This document shows positions 33,254 through 42,849 of a stretch of 64,000 bases of DNA, in pieces. The position numbers and the translations under genes were made by a program. How positions within the stretch are numbered: the first letter of the stretch is position 1; each line of letters starts with the position of its first letter. A model generated the notes under the pieces. The model made no database searches and was not told the DNA's origin. It worked only from the letters and a program-made list of their open reading frames with translations. The stretch is from contig OY764266.1 in the NCBI GenBank assembly GCA_963668365.1, positions 4,340,001-4,404,000 of the forward strand, given 5' to 3'. The stretch is from VXNE01 sp963668365. GTDB taxonomy: Bacteria > Pseudomonadota > Gammaproteobacteria > Pseudomonadales > Azotimanducaceae.

Positions 33254-34312
33254 TTGCCAGATCCAGGAGACAGCGGAGCGGGGACTTCCCCCGGCGACCG
33301 GCCGCAGCGGCGGGCGACCTCCTACGACGTGGCGCGCATCGCCGGCGTTTCGCAGTCCGCCGTGTCCAGGGTTTTCAAGCCCGGCGCCAGCGCGTCCGCG
33401 GCCATGCGCCGGCGGGTGATGGACGCGGCCGCCCGCGTCGGCTACCGGCCCAACGCCATTGCGCGGGGGCTCATCACGCAGAGATCCAACATGGTCGGCG
33501 TGGTGATATCCAAGCTCGTCAACCTGAACTACCCGGAGGTGCTCGTCGAGATCACCCAGCGGCTTTCCCGCCGCGACATCCGGGTTTTGCTGTTCGCCCT
33601 TGAAACCGAAGGGGATACGGCGTCGGCGCTCGACCAGGTCGTGCAGTACCGGGTCGATGGCGTGATCACTGCCGCCATGCTGACCGGCGAACAGCTCGGG
33701 ATGCTCGACGAGGCGCAGATCCCGGTCGTGTTCTACAACCGGGCGCCGGACGTGCCCGCAGTGAACGCGGTGCGCTGCGACCATGCCGCGGGAGAACGTT
33801 GGCTGGTCGGCGAGCTGGTCGACTCGGGGCACCGGCGGTTCAGCATCATTTCCGGGCCGGAGGACTCTCCGGTCAGCACCGAGCGGACTCTGGGGGCCGT
33901 CGAGGAACTCAAGCGCCTCGGCGTCAGCGACGTTACCGTGGCGCGGGGCGATTACGGCTATGGCAGCGGCCGGGAAGGATTCTCGACCATCGTTGGAGAA
34001 CTCGGCACGCCGCCGGACGCGGTGATCGCCGCCAACGACACGATGGCGATCGGCTGCATCGACGAGGCCCGCGCGATGTTCGACCTCGAAGTGCCGGGGG
34101 ACATGTCCGTCGTGGGATTCGACGGCGTCGGCCCTTCCGCCTACGCGGCGTATCGACTCACAACGGTGTCACAGCCGGTGGCGCAGATGTCGGAAGCGGC
34201 CGTGTCGATGCTTACCGAGCGGATCGAGAATCCCGAATTGCCCAAGGAGCAGCGCGTGTTTTCGGGGATTCCCATCCGCGGGAACTCGGCACGCCTTGCG
34301 AACAACCCATAA
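33254..34312 (+). CDS. LacI-family transcriptional regulator
   Basis: About 352 residues. The helix-turn-helix is TSYDVARIAGVSQSAVSRV, followed by the hinge RPNAIARGLITQRSNMVGVV and a periplasmic-binding-like sensor domain ending in GIPIRGNSAR. The TTG at 33254 is the only long-frame start and lacks a clear ribosome binding site; translation could begin somewhat later. It is divergent from the symporter gene and likely represses it in answer to the transported sugar or a metabolite. Confidence 0.9.
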   Translation: MPDPGDSGAGTSPGDRPQRRATSYDVARIAGVSQSAVSRVFKPGASASAAMRRRVMDAAARVGYRPNAIARGLITQRSNMVGVVISKLVNLNYPEVLVEITQRLSRRDIRVLLFALETEGDTASALDQVVQYRVDGVITAAMLTGEQLGMLDEAQIPVVFYNRAPDVPAVNAVRCDHAAGERWLVGELVDSGHRRFSIISGPEDSPVSTERTLGAVEELKRLGVSDVTVARGDYGYGSGREGFSTIVGELGTPPDAVIAANDTMAIGCIDEARAMFDLEVPGDMSVVGFDGVGPSAYAAYRLTTVSQPVAQMSEAAVSMLTERIENPELPKEQRVFSGIPIRGNSARLANNP

Positions 34313-34375
34313 GCGTGTTCGCGGGGAGCCGGTCTTGCATCCGCCCCCAAGAGCCATGCCTGACCGGAGAACGCC

Positions 34376-35518
34376 ATGCGCACGAGCAGTGACCGCATCC
34401 TGACCACCCACGTCGGCAGCCTGCCGCGCTCGGCAGCCGTGACGGACGTCGTGTTCGGACGCGAGCAGGGCGAAGAGGCGCCCGAGGGCGACCAGGTGAT
34501 CAGCGCGGCGGTGGACGCCGTGGTCGCCCGCCAGGTGGCGAGCGGGGTCGATGTCGTGAGTGACGGCGAGATGAGCAAGATCAGCTACGCCACATACATC
34601 AAGGACCGCATCACCGGCTTCGACGGCGACAGCGACCGCGAGCCGCCCCGGGACTTGGAAGAGTTCCCCGGGTTCTTGGAACGCCAAGCCGCCTCCGGCG
34701 GCACACCGACGTACCGACGGCCGTGCTGCGTCGGCGAGATCGCCGTCAAGGACATGCGGCCGGTCGCCCTGGACATCGCCAATTTCCAGGCAGCGATTGC
34801 GAGCCGCGGGCCCATCGAAGGGTTCATGAACGCCGCATCTCCGGGAGTGATCGCGCTGTTCCAGCCGAACCGGTACTACCCCGACCACGAGGCCTATCTC
34901 GAAGCGATCGCCGATGCCATGGCGGCGGAATACCGCGCCATCGTCGATGCGGATCTGGTGCTCCAACTCGACTCGCCCGACCTTGGCCTCGGGCGCCACA
35001 TGATGTTCAAGGACAATAGCGACGCGGAGTACCGGGCACTCGCCGAACTGCACGTGGAGGCCCTCAACCACGCGCTGTCGGGCATCCCGGCGGATCGCGT
35101 GCGGCTACATGTGTGCTGGGGCAACTACGAAGGGCCGCACCACTGCGACGCGCCGCTGTCGATGGTGCTGCCGATCGCGCTGCGCGCCAACGTCGGCGCA
35201 CTCCTGTTCGAGTCGGCCAACCCCCGGCACGGCCACGAGTGGCGGATGCTGGCCGACATGTCCATCCCCGATGATCGGATCCTGATACCGGGCGTCATCG
35301 ACTCGACCACGAACTTCATCGAACACCCGGAACTGGTTTCCGAGCGCCTTTGCCGTTTCGCCGACATAGTCGGGCGTGAGCGCGTGATCGCCGGGACGGA
35401 CTGCGGCTTCTCGACGTTCGCGGGGTTCGGCGCCGTCGACCCCGACATCGTCTACGCCAAGCTTGCGAGCCTCGCCGAGGGTGCGGACCTCGCGAGCCGC
35501 CAGCTCTGGGACTCGTAG
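34376..35518 (+). CDS. Cobalamin-independent methionine synthase-like protein (MetE C-terminal type)
   Basis: 380 residues from ATG 34376 after CCGGAGAACGCC. The start ILTTHVGSLPRSAAV, the segment VDVVSDGEMSKISYATYI, the zinc-ligand region RLHVCWGNYEGPHHCD and the closing GTDCGFSTF follow the TIM-barrel of the MetE C-terminal domain. Proteins of this size lack the MetE N-terminal half and transfer methyl groups from varied donors, often in catabolic clusters. Close to the LacI gene, it may belong to the same regulon. The methyl donor is unknown. Confidence 0.85.
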   Translation: MRTSSDRILTTHVGSLPRSAAVTDVVFGREQGEEAPEGDQVISAAVDAVVARQVASGVDVVSDGEMSKISYATYIKDRITGFDGDSDREPPRDLEEFPGFLERQAASGGTPTYRRPCCVGEIAVKDMRPVALDIANFQAAIASRGPIEGFMNAASPGVIALFQPNRYYPDHEAYLEAIADAMAAEYRAIVDADLVLQLDSPDLGLGRHMMFKDNSDAEYRALAELHVEALNHALSGIPADRVRLHVCWGNYEGPHHCDAPLSMVLPIALRANVGALLFESANPRHGHEWRMLADMSIPDDRILIPGVIDSTTNFIEHPELVSERLCRFADIVGRERVIAGTDCGFSTFAGFGAVDPDIVYAKLASLAEGADLASRQLWDS

Positions 35519-35643
35519 CCCGCGCCGCGGAACGGCACGCAAGTGCCGCTCAAGGGGCAAGAGTCCGACGGGGGATGGGCGAAACAGAGGGCTTGGCGGG
35601 GGCGAACCACGGCGCGCCCGAAGGGCCGACGGGTCTCGCGGCG

Positions 35644-35871
35644 CTAACCTTGCGGCGGCGGCTCGGTGAACTCCCGTCCTTCGCGCTCGGCGGCGAGGCG
35701 GCGGTCGTTCCACGCTTGCCACTTGGCCCGAGCTTCGGCCAGACCCTGCTCTCGGCCTTGAACCCGGCCTTCGGCTCGGCCTTCGACCCGGCCCTGCTCT
35801 CGACCTTCCGCCTTGTGCCCCTCGATCACCGGGATGACGTATCGGTTCACCACGAACTGGTACAACGACAT
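35644..35871 (-). CDS. Small Glu/Gly/Arg-repeat protein
   Basis: 75 residues from ATG 35871, preceded by AGGAGAATTGCTG; the frame is open further upstream but into IS-proximal sequence. The N-terminus (MSLYQFVVNRYVIPVIEGH) is hydrophobic, then comes a run of EGREQGRVEGRAEGR-type repeats and an ending KWQAWNDRRLAAEREGREF with EPPP. Such short repeat proteins are common in proteobacteria, without known function. The adjoining transposase gene begins about 170 bases away, divergently. Confidence 0.65.
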   Translation of the reverse strand: MSLYQFVVNRYVIPVIEGHKAEGREQGRVEGRAEGRVQGREQGLAEARAKWQAWNDRRLAAEREGREFTEPPPQG

Positions 35872-36037
35872 CAGCAATTCTCCTGTCTTGTTCACCGCGC
35901 GGGTGAGCAGCATCGCAACGATTGTAATGGCAATGCCGACGGTGCCAAAGCCTTGTCCAACGTGAGATGAGCCTGAAGGGGTAGCGTAAGTCCAACGAGG
36001 CATGAGCCTGTGGAGCGGCGTCGGGGATCATCGGAGG

Positions 36038-37297
36038 ATGATCGTGACGCTACAGACGCAACGGGTTCAGACCCTGGAACAGGTTCGCGCCTTCGTGGAG
36101 GGCAGCGAGGCGGTGGACTTTGCCGGCGGCGACCGCGCGGGGGTTTATGCGCTGGTCCGCCGCACGCTGGTGAGATTGAGGTACCACCGCCTGGGCAAGG
36201 CGGACAAGGGGCTGGTGAGGCGGTATCTGGCGAAGGTGACCGGGCTGTCGCGGGCGCAACTGACGCGCCTGATCGGGCAGCATCGTCGGACCGGGCGGAT
36301 CGAGGACCGGCGCGGCGGGTCGCCGAGGCGGCCGTTCGAGCGCCGCTACGCGCCCGCCGACATCCGCCTGCTGGCGCGAGTCGACGCGGAGCTGGGCCAG
36401 ATGTCGGGGGCGGCCACGCGCGCGGTGCTGCGCCGGCAATGGCGGGTGTTCGGCGACGCGCGCTTCGAACGCCTGGCGGGGCTGTCCAACGGCCACCTGT
36501 ACAACCTGCGCCGCTCGCGCACCTACCGCAACGTGCGCCGGGTGTGGGACCGCACGCGCGCGGTCGCCGTGCCGATCGGCGTCCGGCGCCGGCCCGAGCC
36601 GCGGGGCCGGCCGGGATTTGTGCGGGTGGACACGGTCCATCAGGGCGACCTGGACGGGGTCAAGGGGGTGTACCACATCAACGTCGTCGACGAGGTCACC
36701 CAGTGGCAGCACGTGGGCACGGTGGCGGCGATCTCGGAAGCCTTCCTGATTCCAGTGCTCGAGGCGCTGATCGAGGCGTTTCCCTTCGACGTCAAGGGAT
36801 TCCACGCCGACAACGGCTCCGAGTACGTCAACCACCGGGTCGCGAACCTGTTGAACAAGCTGCACGTCGGCCAGTTCACGAAGTCCCGCGCGCGGCGCAG
36901 CAACGACAACGCCCTGGTCGAGAGCAAGAACGCCTCGGTGGTCCGCAAGTGGCTCGGCCACGCCCACATCCCGGCGCACTTCGCCGAACCCGTCAACGCC
37001 TTCAACCGGGACTGGCTGTCGCCGTTCCTGAACTATCACCGGCCCTGCCTTTTCCCCGCCGAGGAGATCGACGACAAGGGCCGGACGCGCAAGCGCTACC
37101 GCGACGCCGACGTGATGACCCCCTGCGAGAAGCTGAAGTCGCTTGAGGACGCCGGGCGCCACCTCGCGCCAGGGGTCACCTTCGACGCCCTCGACCGGAT
37201 CGCCTGCGCGACCAGCGACCTGGCCGCGGCCGCGGCGCTGAACCGGGCGCGCCGGGACCTTTTCCTGCGGATCGGTCGGGAGAACACCGCGGCCTGA
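36038..37297 (+). CDS. Transposase with integrase (rve) catalytic core
   Basis: 419 residues from ATG 36038; GTG 36044 has the better-spaced GGAGG and ATG 36002 would add 12 residues. An N-terminal helix-turn-helix (KVTGLSRAQLTRLIGQHRR) precedes a DDE core: VDTVHQGD, FHADNGSEYVN and ALVESKNA give the two Asp and the Glu. The C-terminal MTPCEKLKSLEDAGRHLAP region is typical of this transposase family, widespread in gamma- and alphaproteobacteria. I could not find matching terminal inverted repeats, so element boundaries are open. Confidence 0.85.
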   Translation: MIVTLQTQRVQTLEQVRAFVEGSEAVDFAGGDRAGVYALVRRTLVRLRYHRLGKADKGLVRRYLAKVTGLSRAQLTRLIGQHRRTGRIEDRRGGSPRRPFERRYAPADIRLLARVDAELGQMSGAATRAVLRRQWRVFGDARFERLAGLSNGHLYNLRRSRTYRNVRRVWDRTRAVAVPIGVRRRPEPRGRPGFVRVDTVHQGDLDGVKGVYHINVVDEVTQWQHVGTVAAISEAFLIPVLEALIEAFPFDVKGFHADNGSEYVNHRVANLLNKLHVGQFTKSRARRSNDNALVESKNASVVRKWLGHAHIPAHFAEPVNAFNRDWLSPFLNYHRPCLFPAEEIDDKGRTRKRYRDADVMTPCEKLKSLEDAGRHLAPGVTFDALDRIACATSDLAAAAALNRARRDLFLRIGRENTAA

Positions 37298-37548
37298 GTC
37301 CCGTGGATTTGTGGACGAGTCCTGCGGACCGGCGCGCGCCCTTCGGGCCGTGTGGACAGCCCGTGGACAACGCTGGCGCGTTGCCCACCGCCTGACCACA
37401 CTCGCGCGCCTCTCGCCCACAACTCCACAGGACCGACAACAAGTTTATTCATCAAAAAACCGCAACGGGCGGGCGCTTGCGCGCCGCGCGTCCGTGGGTC
37501 AAGATCACCTTTCTTTCAATACCGATTCCGACTCCGCCCACGACTCAG

Positions 37549-37782
37549 TCAGCCTCTCCGTTCAGGCTCATCTCGGTATTGGATTAGACTGTCGGCAAGC
37601 ACGGCGAAAATGAAGTCGCCGACATCCAGCCAGGCCTGATCTGTGGAACCGCCAGCGCCCGAATCCCAGCGCAGTTCGGCTCGCTTCCGGTAGAAGGCGA
37701 AGCCGAGCGCCGCAAGCCACAGCGCGCCGACGATACGGAAGAAGGTCTTCGCATCCCGCGCGGCGACGCTCCAGACTGACAC
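37549..37782 (-). CDS. Possible small membrane protein, truncated at its start
   Basis: A frame from GTG 37782 gives 77 residues with one hydrophobic helix (FFRIVGALWLAALGFAFY) followed by KRAELRWDSGAGG and GDFIFAVLADSLIQYRDEP. Upstream, the frame runs into the integrase fragment on the other strand, so the natural N-terminus may have been lost when the integrase fragment was joined here. No family recognised. Confidence 0.4.
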   Translation of the reverse strand: MSVWSVAARDAKTFFRIVGALWLAALGFAFYRKRAELRWDSGAGGSTDQAWLDVGDFIFAVLADSLIQYRDEPERRG

Positions 37783-38426
37783 ATGCTCGTCGAGCCGCGG
37801 CGTCGGCGGGCTCGCCGGTGGAGACGGTGCGCCGCAGCCTGCCCAAGCGGGCGGCGGGGCCGAAGCACCACGACGCCCTGCACTTCTCCGACGTGGGCGC
37901 GGCGCTGGCAAAGATTGACGCCACCAACTGCGCTGCCTCGACGAAACGGGCGATCCGATTCACGGCGCTGACGGCGGCGCGGCAGATCGAGGTGCGCCGG
38001 GCGACCTGGGAGCAGTTCGACCTTGAGGCCGCGGTGTGGGTGAAGCCGGCGGAGTCCATGAAGACGGGCAAGCCGCACCGGGTCCCGCTGTCGGATCAGG
38101 CGCTGGACGTGCTCCGCAAGGCGGGCACCGACCGCCGTGGCAGCACCTTGGTGTTCCCGGGCTCGCGTCCCGGGACGATGCTGGGCGACAAGGTGATGAC
38201 GCAGGCGCTGCGCAGTTCCGGCATCGCGGCTTCGGGGCATGGCTTCCGTTCCAGCTTCAAGGACTGGGCGCGCCACCACGACGTGGACGAGCTGCTCTCG
38301 GAGTTCGCGCTAGCCCACGTCGAGGGCTCGGCGACCGTGGCAGCCTACGCCCGCGACGACCTGCTGGAGAAACGACGGCCGGTCATGCAGCGGTGGGCAG
38401 ATAACGTGGCGCCGGAGAACGACTGA
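37783..38426 (+). pseudogene. Tyrosine integrase, C-terminal part only
   Basis: The frame covers the catalytic half of a P4-like integrase: TALTAARQIEVRRATWEQF (first Arg), GHGFRSSFKDWA (HxxR), a His in LAHVEGS and the Tyr in AYARDDLLEKRRPVM. The earliest start in frame is GTG 37818. The N-terminal DUF4102 and arm-binding domains are missing; the sequence begins with RSLPKRAAGPKHH, which normally lies mid-protein. All catalytic residues remain, but without the N-terminal domains normal integration is unlikely. It is a scar of an integrated element. Confidence 0.8.
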
Positions 38427-38498
38427 CAGAATGCTCGAATGCGAATCTAGGGGCAAGCTCATCCCCGGTCCAATCAACAGCTGAACCAGAGAATTTGA

Positions 38499-39215
38499 AT
38501 GAACAATCCGACAGAAGCCTTCATTAGAACCTACGAACAGATCCACGCCGAAGTGAATCGCCGCGCCGGAGATCCGACATCTCATTTTTTTGAAATCAAA
38601 CGGGCGGCTGAGCGCGATGATGTGGTGAGCCGTAACACCCGGATACTCACCTACATCAAGGACGTTCGAAACGCGCTCCAGCACCCTCAGCACGCTTCCG
38701 ACGGCCCAGCAGTACAGGTCTCAGAATCATTCCTCGACGAGGCAAAAACGATCCTGCGCTATTTGACTGCGCCTCCTACCGCCAGCTCGGTTGCCGTGCC
38801 GCGCAAGGAGATCAAAACCGCCAAAATGACTGACCGCTTGGGCGATCTCGCAGACGAAATGAAGCAGAGAGGATTTAGCCATGTTCCAATTTTAGACGAA
38901 GACGGCGTAGTTATAGGGGTGTTCAACGAGGCAGCCGTATTCGATCACCTTTGGGGTGCAGAAGATACGATCATCAGTCGTGCTATGGAAATCTCCGACA
39001 TTTTTCCGCACTGTCGCCTCGACGCCGATCACACGGAGAAATTCAGGTTCGTCAACCCAAGAAAGTCAGTCGACAATCTAGTCAATATTTTCCTTGCTCT
39101 TGAATCGTCGACGACACGAGTGGGTGCTGTTTTTGTGACAGCCTCTGGCAAGGAGACGGAGCCGATCAATGGCCTCATAACGCTGTGGGATGTGATGGCA
39201 GTCTCATCGAATTGA
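38499..39215 (+). CDS. HEPN-like domain fused to a CBS pair
   Basis: 238 residues from ATG 38499. The first 90 residues are helical, with RNALQHPQ at 57-64, an Arg-x4-His motif in the style of HEPN RNases, preceded by DVVSRNTRILTYIKDV. Residues 105-235 look like two CBS motifs (GDLADEMKQRGFSHVPILDE, and later STTRVGAVFVTASGKE...GLITLWDV). CBS pairs bind adenine nucleotides, so a nucleotide-sensing RNase switch is a reasonable guess. It lies next to other defence-like genes. No characterised protein of this layout is known to me. Confidence 0.6.
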   Translation: MNNPTEAFIRTYEQIHAEVNRRAGDPTSHFFEIKRAAERDDVVSRNTRILTYIKDVRNALQHPQHASDGPAVQVSESFLDEAKTILRYLTAPPTASSVAVPRKEIKTAKMTDRLGDLADEMKQRGFSHVPILDEDGVVIGVFNEAAVFDHLWGAEDTIISRAMEISDIFPHCRLDADHTEKFRFVNPRKSVDNLVNIFLALESSTTRVGAVFVTASGKETEPINGLITLWDVMAVSSN

Positions 39216-39579
39216 GCTTTGGTCAAAAGCGCATGTGCGGTGCTTGTTCTGACGGAGCCGTTCACAATCTCCTCGACACCGAAAGGCAAGCATTCGTGTG
39301 CGCAATCGATACCTCCCAGAGCACACCTTTACACATTTGCAGCCCGATACCTCTTTGCGCAGCTTGGCACGCAACCTTGGGGAAGCAAAAGCACGGGAAC
39401 AAGGTGTCGAAAACGGACGTTATTGAGACGGGCCATGAGGAGCCGGTCTCGGCTATTGGCGTCACTCTTGGTATTGTATTTGTTCATACCGGCTGTGCTC
39501 GCTCACCTAAGCAGATAGCTGGCCCCTGCCACTCAACCACTCGTGTTGTTCGGCTATCAAAGTAAGACGGGGATCAGGA
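39216..39579. other. Spacer between the HEPN-CBS and coiled-coil genes
   Basis: No solid gene. An ATG near 39435 begins a 27-codon frame that looks like a bare signal peptide (RSRSRLLASLLVLYLFIPA) and then stops; it may be the relic of an exported protein. No terminator was recognised. Confidence 0.4.
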
Positions 39580-40884
39580 ATGCAACAGAAAACGACAAGC
39601 CGTAAGCGCGAAAAAGCGGCACCGCCGGACCCTTTGCCTAAAAGGGCTCACGTTCGACCAATTAGTCAAGTGAATCTTGAGCTGCATGACGGCACTGGCG
39701 GCCCCGCGCTTGAAGCTGCGAGAGACCAAGTCCTCGGCTGGATGGACAGTTTGGCACCGGGCCGTCTGCCGAAGGAAGCGCGAAGGGGCGAGAGCTTCTT
39801 ATTGGAGGACATCGGTGCGCAACGAGCGGAAGCAATAGTCACTGATGTTCCCCGACTCTGGGCAGCTCGCTTGGATAACCCGGACAGGTCCACTCCACAA
39901 AGAGTCTGGACCACTGAAGTCGCAATTGCCGAACATGAGGAAGGGGTTTCCCTCTTTGGCATGAGGCTGCTGTGTTCCGAAGTTGGCGCCGAGGTAGGGT
40001 TCCCCAGATCGATACCTGGCTTCGTTCGGAAAGTTGTATCCAATGGTCAGGCAGTTCTAGCGGGCCTTCCATTGAATCTCGACCCTTGGGTCGTAGGACC
40101 GGATGAAGTCGAAAACCTTGTTGATATTCTCAGTGACCCGCGGAGGCATGTGGATACCGTTGTATTTTCCCTCCCCGACGGATCCAGCAAGCCGGAACAG
40201 GCCATCGTTTCTCCACAATTGGTCGCCGTGCGGGCTATAGGAACTGTGCAGGTCGTCGTGCTTACTGGAGACGCCAGCTTCGAGCTTTCCGATAGAGTGG
40301 GAAGAGAGTTCTCTGTGTTCCGACAGGCCGTCCGAACATATCGACCGGGGTTTAACCCGGATAAGGACGATCCGTACGTCCACCCGCTTGCATTACCGCA
40401 AGTCGTCACAGAGTGGAAGGATCGGCACAACATTACATTCGAGTCCTTTTTGGTTCAACAAGCGTTGAGGCGGTCGGTGAGCGGCACCGATCTCGACCAA
40501 CGCGTGCCGCCGTTCAAGTTCATTCGCCAGCACGCTAATTTCGTCAGACGCGAAAAGGAACGCCGTGATGCATCTACGGATAAGGAGTTGCTTGATCTCG
40601 CCATGGAGGAGATTGAAGAACTGAAAATCCGCATCCAAAGGGACTCGGACGAGAGTCAAAACTTACTTGAGATGGCTGAATCGGAAAAGAGCGAAGCAGA
40701 GCAGGAAGCAAATCAGCTTCGGGCGTTGGTGTCACATTTGCGGGGACGAGTCGCGTATCTGCAGAGCAATGCCAGCCAGGCGGCAGGTGACGCCGATGGG
40801 CCCGACATTCCAGACAGTCTAGATGCGTTGAAGGATTGGGCGGAGAAAGTCCTCGCCGGCGATGTAGTGCTCCACAATAGGGCC
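39580..40884 (+). pseudogene. Coiled-coil protein, 5' part, split by an IS3-family element
   Basis: 435 codons from ATG 39580. The N-terminal half includes VWTTEVAIAEHEEGVSLFG, RLLCSEVGAEVGFPRSIPG and later EFSVFRQAVRTYRPGFNPD; it is not an enzyme family I can name, but I associate it with proteins found beside restriction systems. Residues 325-390 form a coiled coil (LAMEEIEELKIRIQRDSDE...). The frame then meets the IS at VVLHNRA. Its continuation is at 42472-42849: joining VVLHNRA to LRGAKRSEYVD restores one protein of about 560 residues. Confidence 0.75.
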
Positions 40885-40917
40885 TGTCAACGACTTTGAG
40901 ACACTATTGGTTGCGAT

Positions 40918-41919
40918 TTACTGAGCAGTGTCTCCTGTTGTAGATGTCGTGGGTGGGTTGATCCAGACCGCTTCGGGAAGGGGGTCTGGTTTTGGGATGC
41001 CTCGAACGAAGCGTTCGGGATGACGAGTCCAGGCGGCTTGAAGGGTCCGCCCGCGGTGTTCCAGCACGCTCCGGGTTCGATGATGATGGACATCGTGCGG
41101 GGTGAGCATCGCGATCCCGCCGTGGCGATGCTCGGTGTTGTACCAGGGGAAGAACGTTCGGCAGAAGGCGATGGCGGCGGTGATGTCGCGGAAGCGGCCA
41201 GGGAAGCCGGGGTGGTACTTCAGAGTCTTGAACTGCGCCTCGGAAAACGGGTTGTCGTCGGACACCTGGGGGCGGCTCAGTGAGCGGGTCACGCCGAGAT
41301 CGGCGAGCAGTTGCGCGGTGCACTTGCTGGTCATCGGCGCGCCGCGGTCGGAGTGCAGTGTGAGCACCCGGGGCTGGACGTCCTGTTTGTGGCAGGTTTC
41401 CTCGATGAGACGACCGGCCAGCGCCGAGTTCTCCCGGTCGGCCACCATCCAGCCGACCGCGTAGCGGCTGAAGATGTCGAGCACGACGTAGAGATAGAAG
41501 TACGACCACTTCGTCGGCCCCAACAGCTTGGTGATGTCCCAGGACCAGGTCTGGTTCGGCCCCGTGGCCACCAGCTCGGGCTTGGCGTACCGGGGATGCT
41601 CACGCTGATTGCGCCGCTCCCGGACCGGCTGATCGGCGGCCAGGATTCGATACATCGTCCGCTCCGAGCACAGGTAGCGGCCCTCGTCGAGCAGCGTCGC
41701 CACGACTTCCGCCGGCGCGCGATCCACGAAGCGCGGGCCGGCGAGCACATCGAGGACCTGCTCGCGCTCGGCTTCACACAGCGCCCGGGCGGGCGTTGGA
41801 CGGGGCTGCTGGTGCCCGGGAGTTGACCTCCGACGACGATAGAACGTCGCCCGCGACACGCCCAGCGCTCGGCAGGCCGGCGCCACGCCGACCCGCGCCG
41901 CAAGCGGTTGGGCCGCCAT
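40918..41919 (-). CDS. IS3-family transposase OrfB
   Basis: 333 residues from ATG 41919. DDE catalytic core: WSWDITKL (first Asp), LHSDRGAPMTS (second Asp) and SDDNPFSEAQFKTLK (Glu). The helical N-terminus (RVGVAPACRALGVSRATFY) is the standard OrfB start with HTH-like features. The start overlaps the orfA stop by one base (TGATG), suggesting reinitiation coupling rather than only a -1 frameshift. Confidence 0.92.
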   Translation of the reverse strand: MAAQPLAARVGVAPACRALGVSRATFYRRRRSTPGHQQPRPTPARALCEAEREQVLDVLAGPRFVDRAPAEVVATLLDEGRYLCSERTMYRILAADQPVRERRNQREHPRYAKPELVATGPNQTWSWDITKLLGPTKWSYFYLYVVLDIFSRYAVGWMVADRENSALAGRLIEETCHKQDVQPRVLTLHSDRGAPMTSKCTAQLLADLGVTRSLSRPQVSDDNPFSEAQFKTLKYHPGFPGRFRDITAAIAFCRTFFPWYNTEHRHGGIAMLTPHDVHHHRTRSVLEHRGRTLQAAWTRHPERFVRGIPKPDPLPEAVWINPPTTSTTGDTAQ

Positions 41920-42401
41920 CAGGAGCGCGTTCCGCGTTCGAGGTTCAATCCCAGCAGCCCGGCAACTTTTCCCTGCACGTCCAGGATCGTGTGCGCGGTG
42001 TGCAACTCGTGCTCCAGACGAGCCACTTGCGCCTCCTGCGCGCGCACCTTCGCATCCAGCGGATTGCGTTCGGCCGGTTTCGCGCCGCGCTTCTTCGAGG
42101 CCAACCCCCGCAGCGAACCCTCGCGGCGCGCCTTGCGCCAGGCCGTCAGATGCGAGCTGTACAGCCCCTCGCGGCGAAGCAGCCGACCCACCTCGCCGCG
42201 CCGCGTGCAGCGATCCGCCTCCTCCAGGATCCGCAGCCGATACTCCGCGCTGAACTGGCGCCTCTTCGGCTTGGCCACGACCTCCGGGTCCGGGGCCGGT
42301 CTTGCGCGCCCGGCCCTGGGGGCCTCGTCGCTACGCTCCTCGCCCCCCAGGGCCGGAACCGTACTCTCATTCAATGCCATCGAGTCTCTCTCTGCGGTCA
42401 T
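41919..42401 (-). CDS. IS3-family transposase OrfA
   Basis: 160 residues. The HTH segment KRRQFSAEYRLRILEEADR with GLYSSHLTAWRKARR, followed by a leucine-zipper-like region (VRAQEAQVARLEHELHTAH), is the OrfA pattern for DNA-end recognition and multimerisation. ATG 42401 is used; ATG 42380 is also possible. Ends in a TGATG overlap with orfB. Confidence 0.88.
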   Translation of the reverse strand: MTAERDSMALNESTVPALGGEERSDEAPRAGRARPAPDPEVVAKPKRRQFSAEYRLRILEEADRCTRRGEVGRLLRREGLYSSHLTAWRKARREGSLRGLASKKRGAKPAERNPLDAKVRAQEAQVARLEHELHTAHTILDVQGKVAGLLGLNLERGTRS

Positions 42402-42471
42402 CGGTCTTCACCTCCACCGCCCTACAGTAATTCCAAAGGTTGCTGGTGTCTCAGTGATGTTGGCAGAAAGG

Positions 42472-42849
42472 GATAGGGCCTTGAGGGGGGCGAAACGGTC
42501 GGAGTATGTGGATTCGACGTTGATCTACCAGAGCCTTCTTCTGCTTCGCGACCACTATGTTCCTATGCGGCGGTCAGTGTTGGATGCAAACAGGACATCG
42601 TTCGAGCAGGCTTGCAGTGCCTTAGGCGTGACGGAAAGCGGTTCTATCACCGATAACAGGGCGGGGGAACAGGGCGACGCTTACGTTGTGAATTTTGGGG
42701 GGAAGAAAAGGACATTGGATAGGCACTTGAAGAAGGGGGATGCGAGGGATGAGAAGTATTGCTTTCGCCTTTACTTCTTCTGGGATGATGACACCGAGCA
42801 AGCAGTCGTAGGGTGGCTACCGTCTCATCTCGAAACAAGGGCTACCTGA
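42472..42849 (+). pseudogene. Coiled-coil protein, 3' part beyond the IS3 element
   Basis: The frame resumes at DRALRGAKRSEYVDSTLIY and runs through LLLLRDHYVPMRRSVLDAN, YVVNFGGKKRTLDRHLKKG and CFRLYFFWDDDTEQAVVGW to the stop at 42849. It has no start of its own. Removing the IS and one copy of ATAGGGCCT joins it in frame with the 5' part. A hairpin terminator follows. Confidence 0.75.

Larger units (their letters stand above)
40885..42472 (-). mobile_element. IS3-family insertion sequence inside the coiled-coil gene
   Basis: Carries orfA and orfB on the minus strand. The left end TGTCAACGACTTTGAGACAC and the right end, read inwards, TGCCAACATCACTGAGACAC match at 15 of 20 positions; the right repeat lies about 7 bases in from the duplicated target. 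The sequence ATAGGGCCT occurs at both junctions (40877-40885 and 42473-42481), longer than the usual 3-5 bp of this family, so the exact edges are uncertain. Confidence 0.8.
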
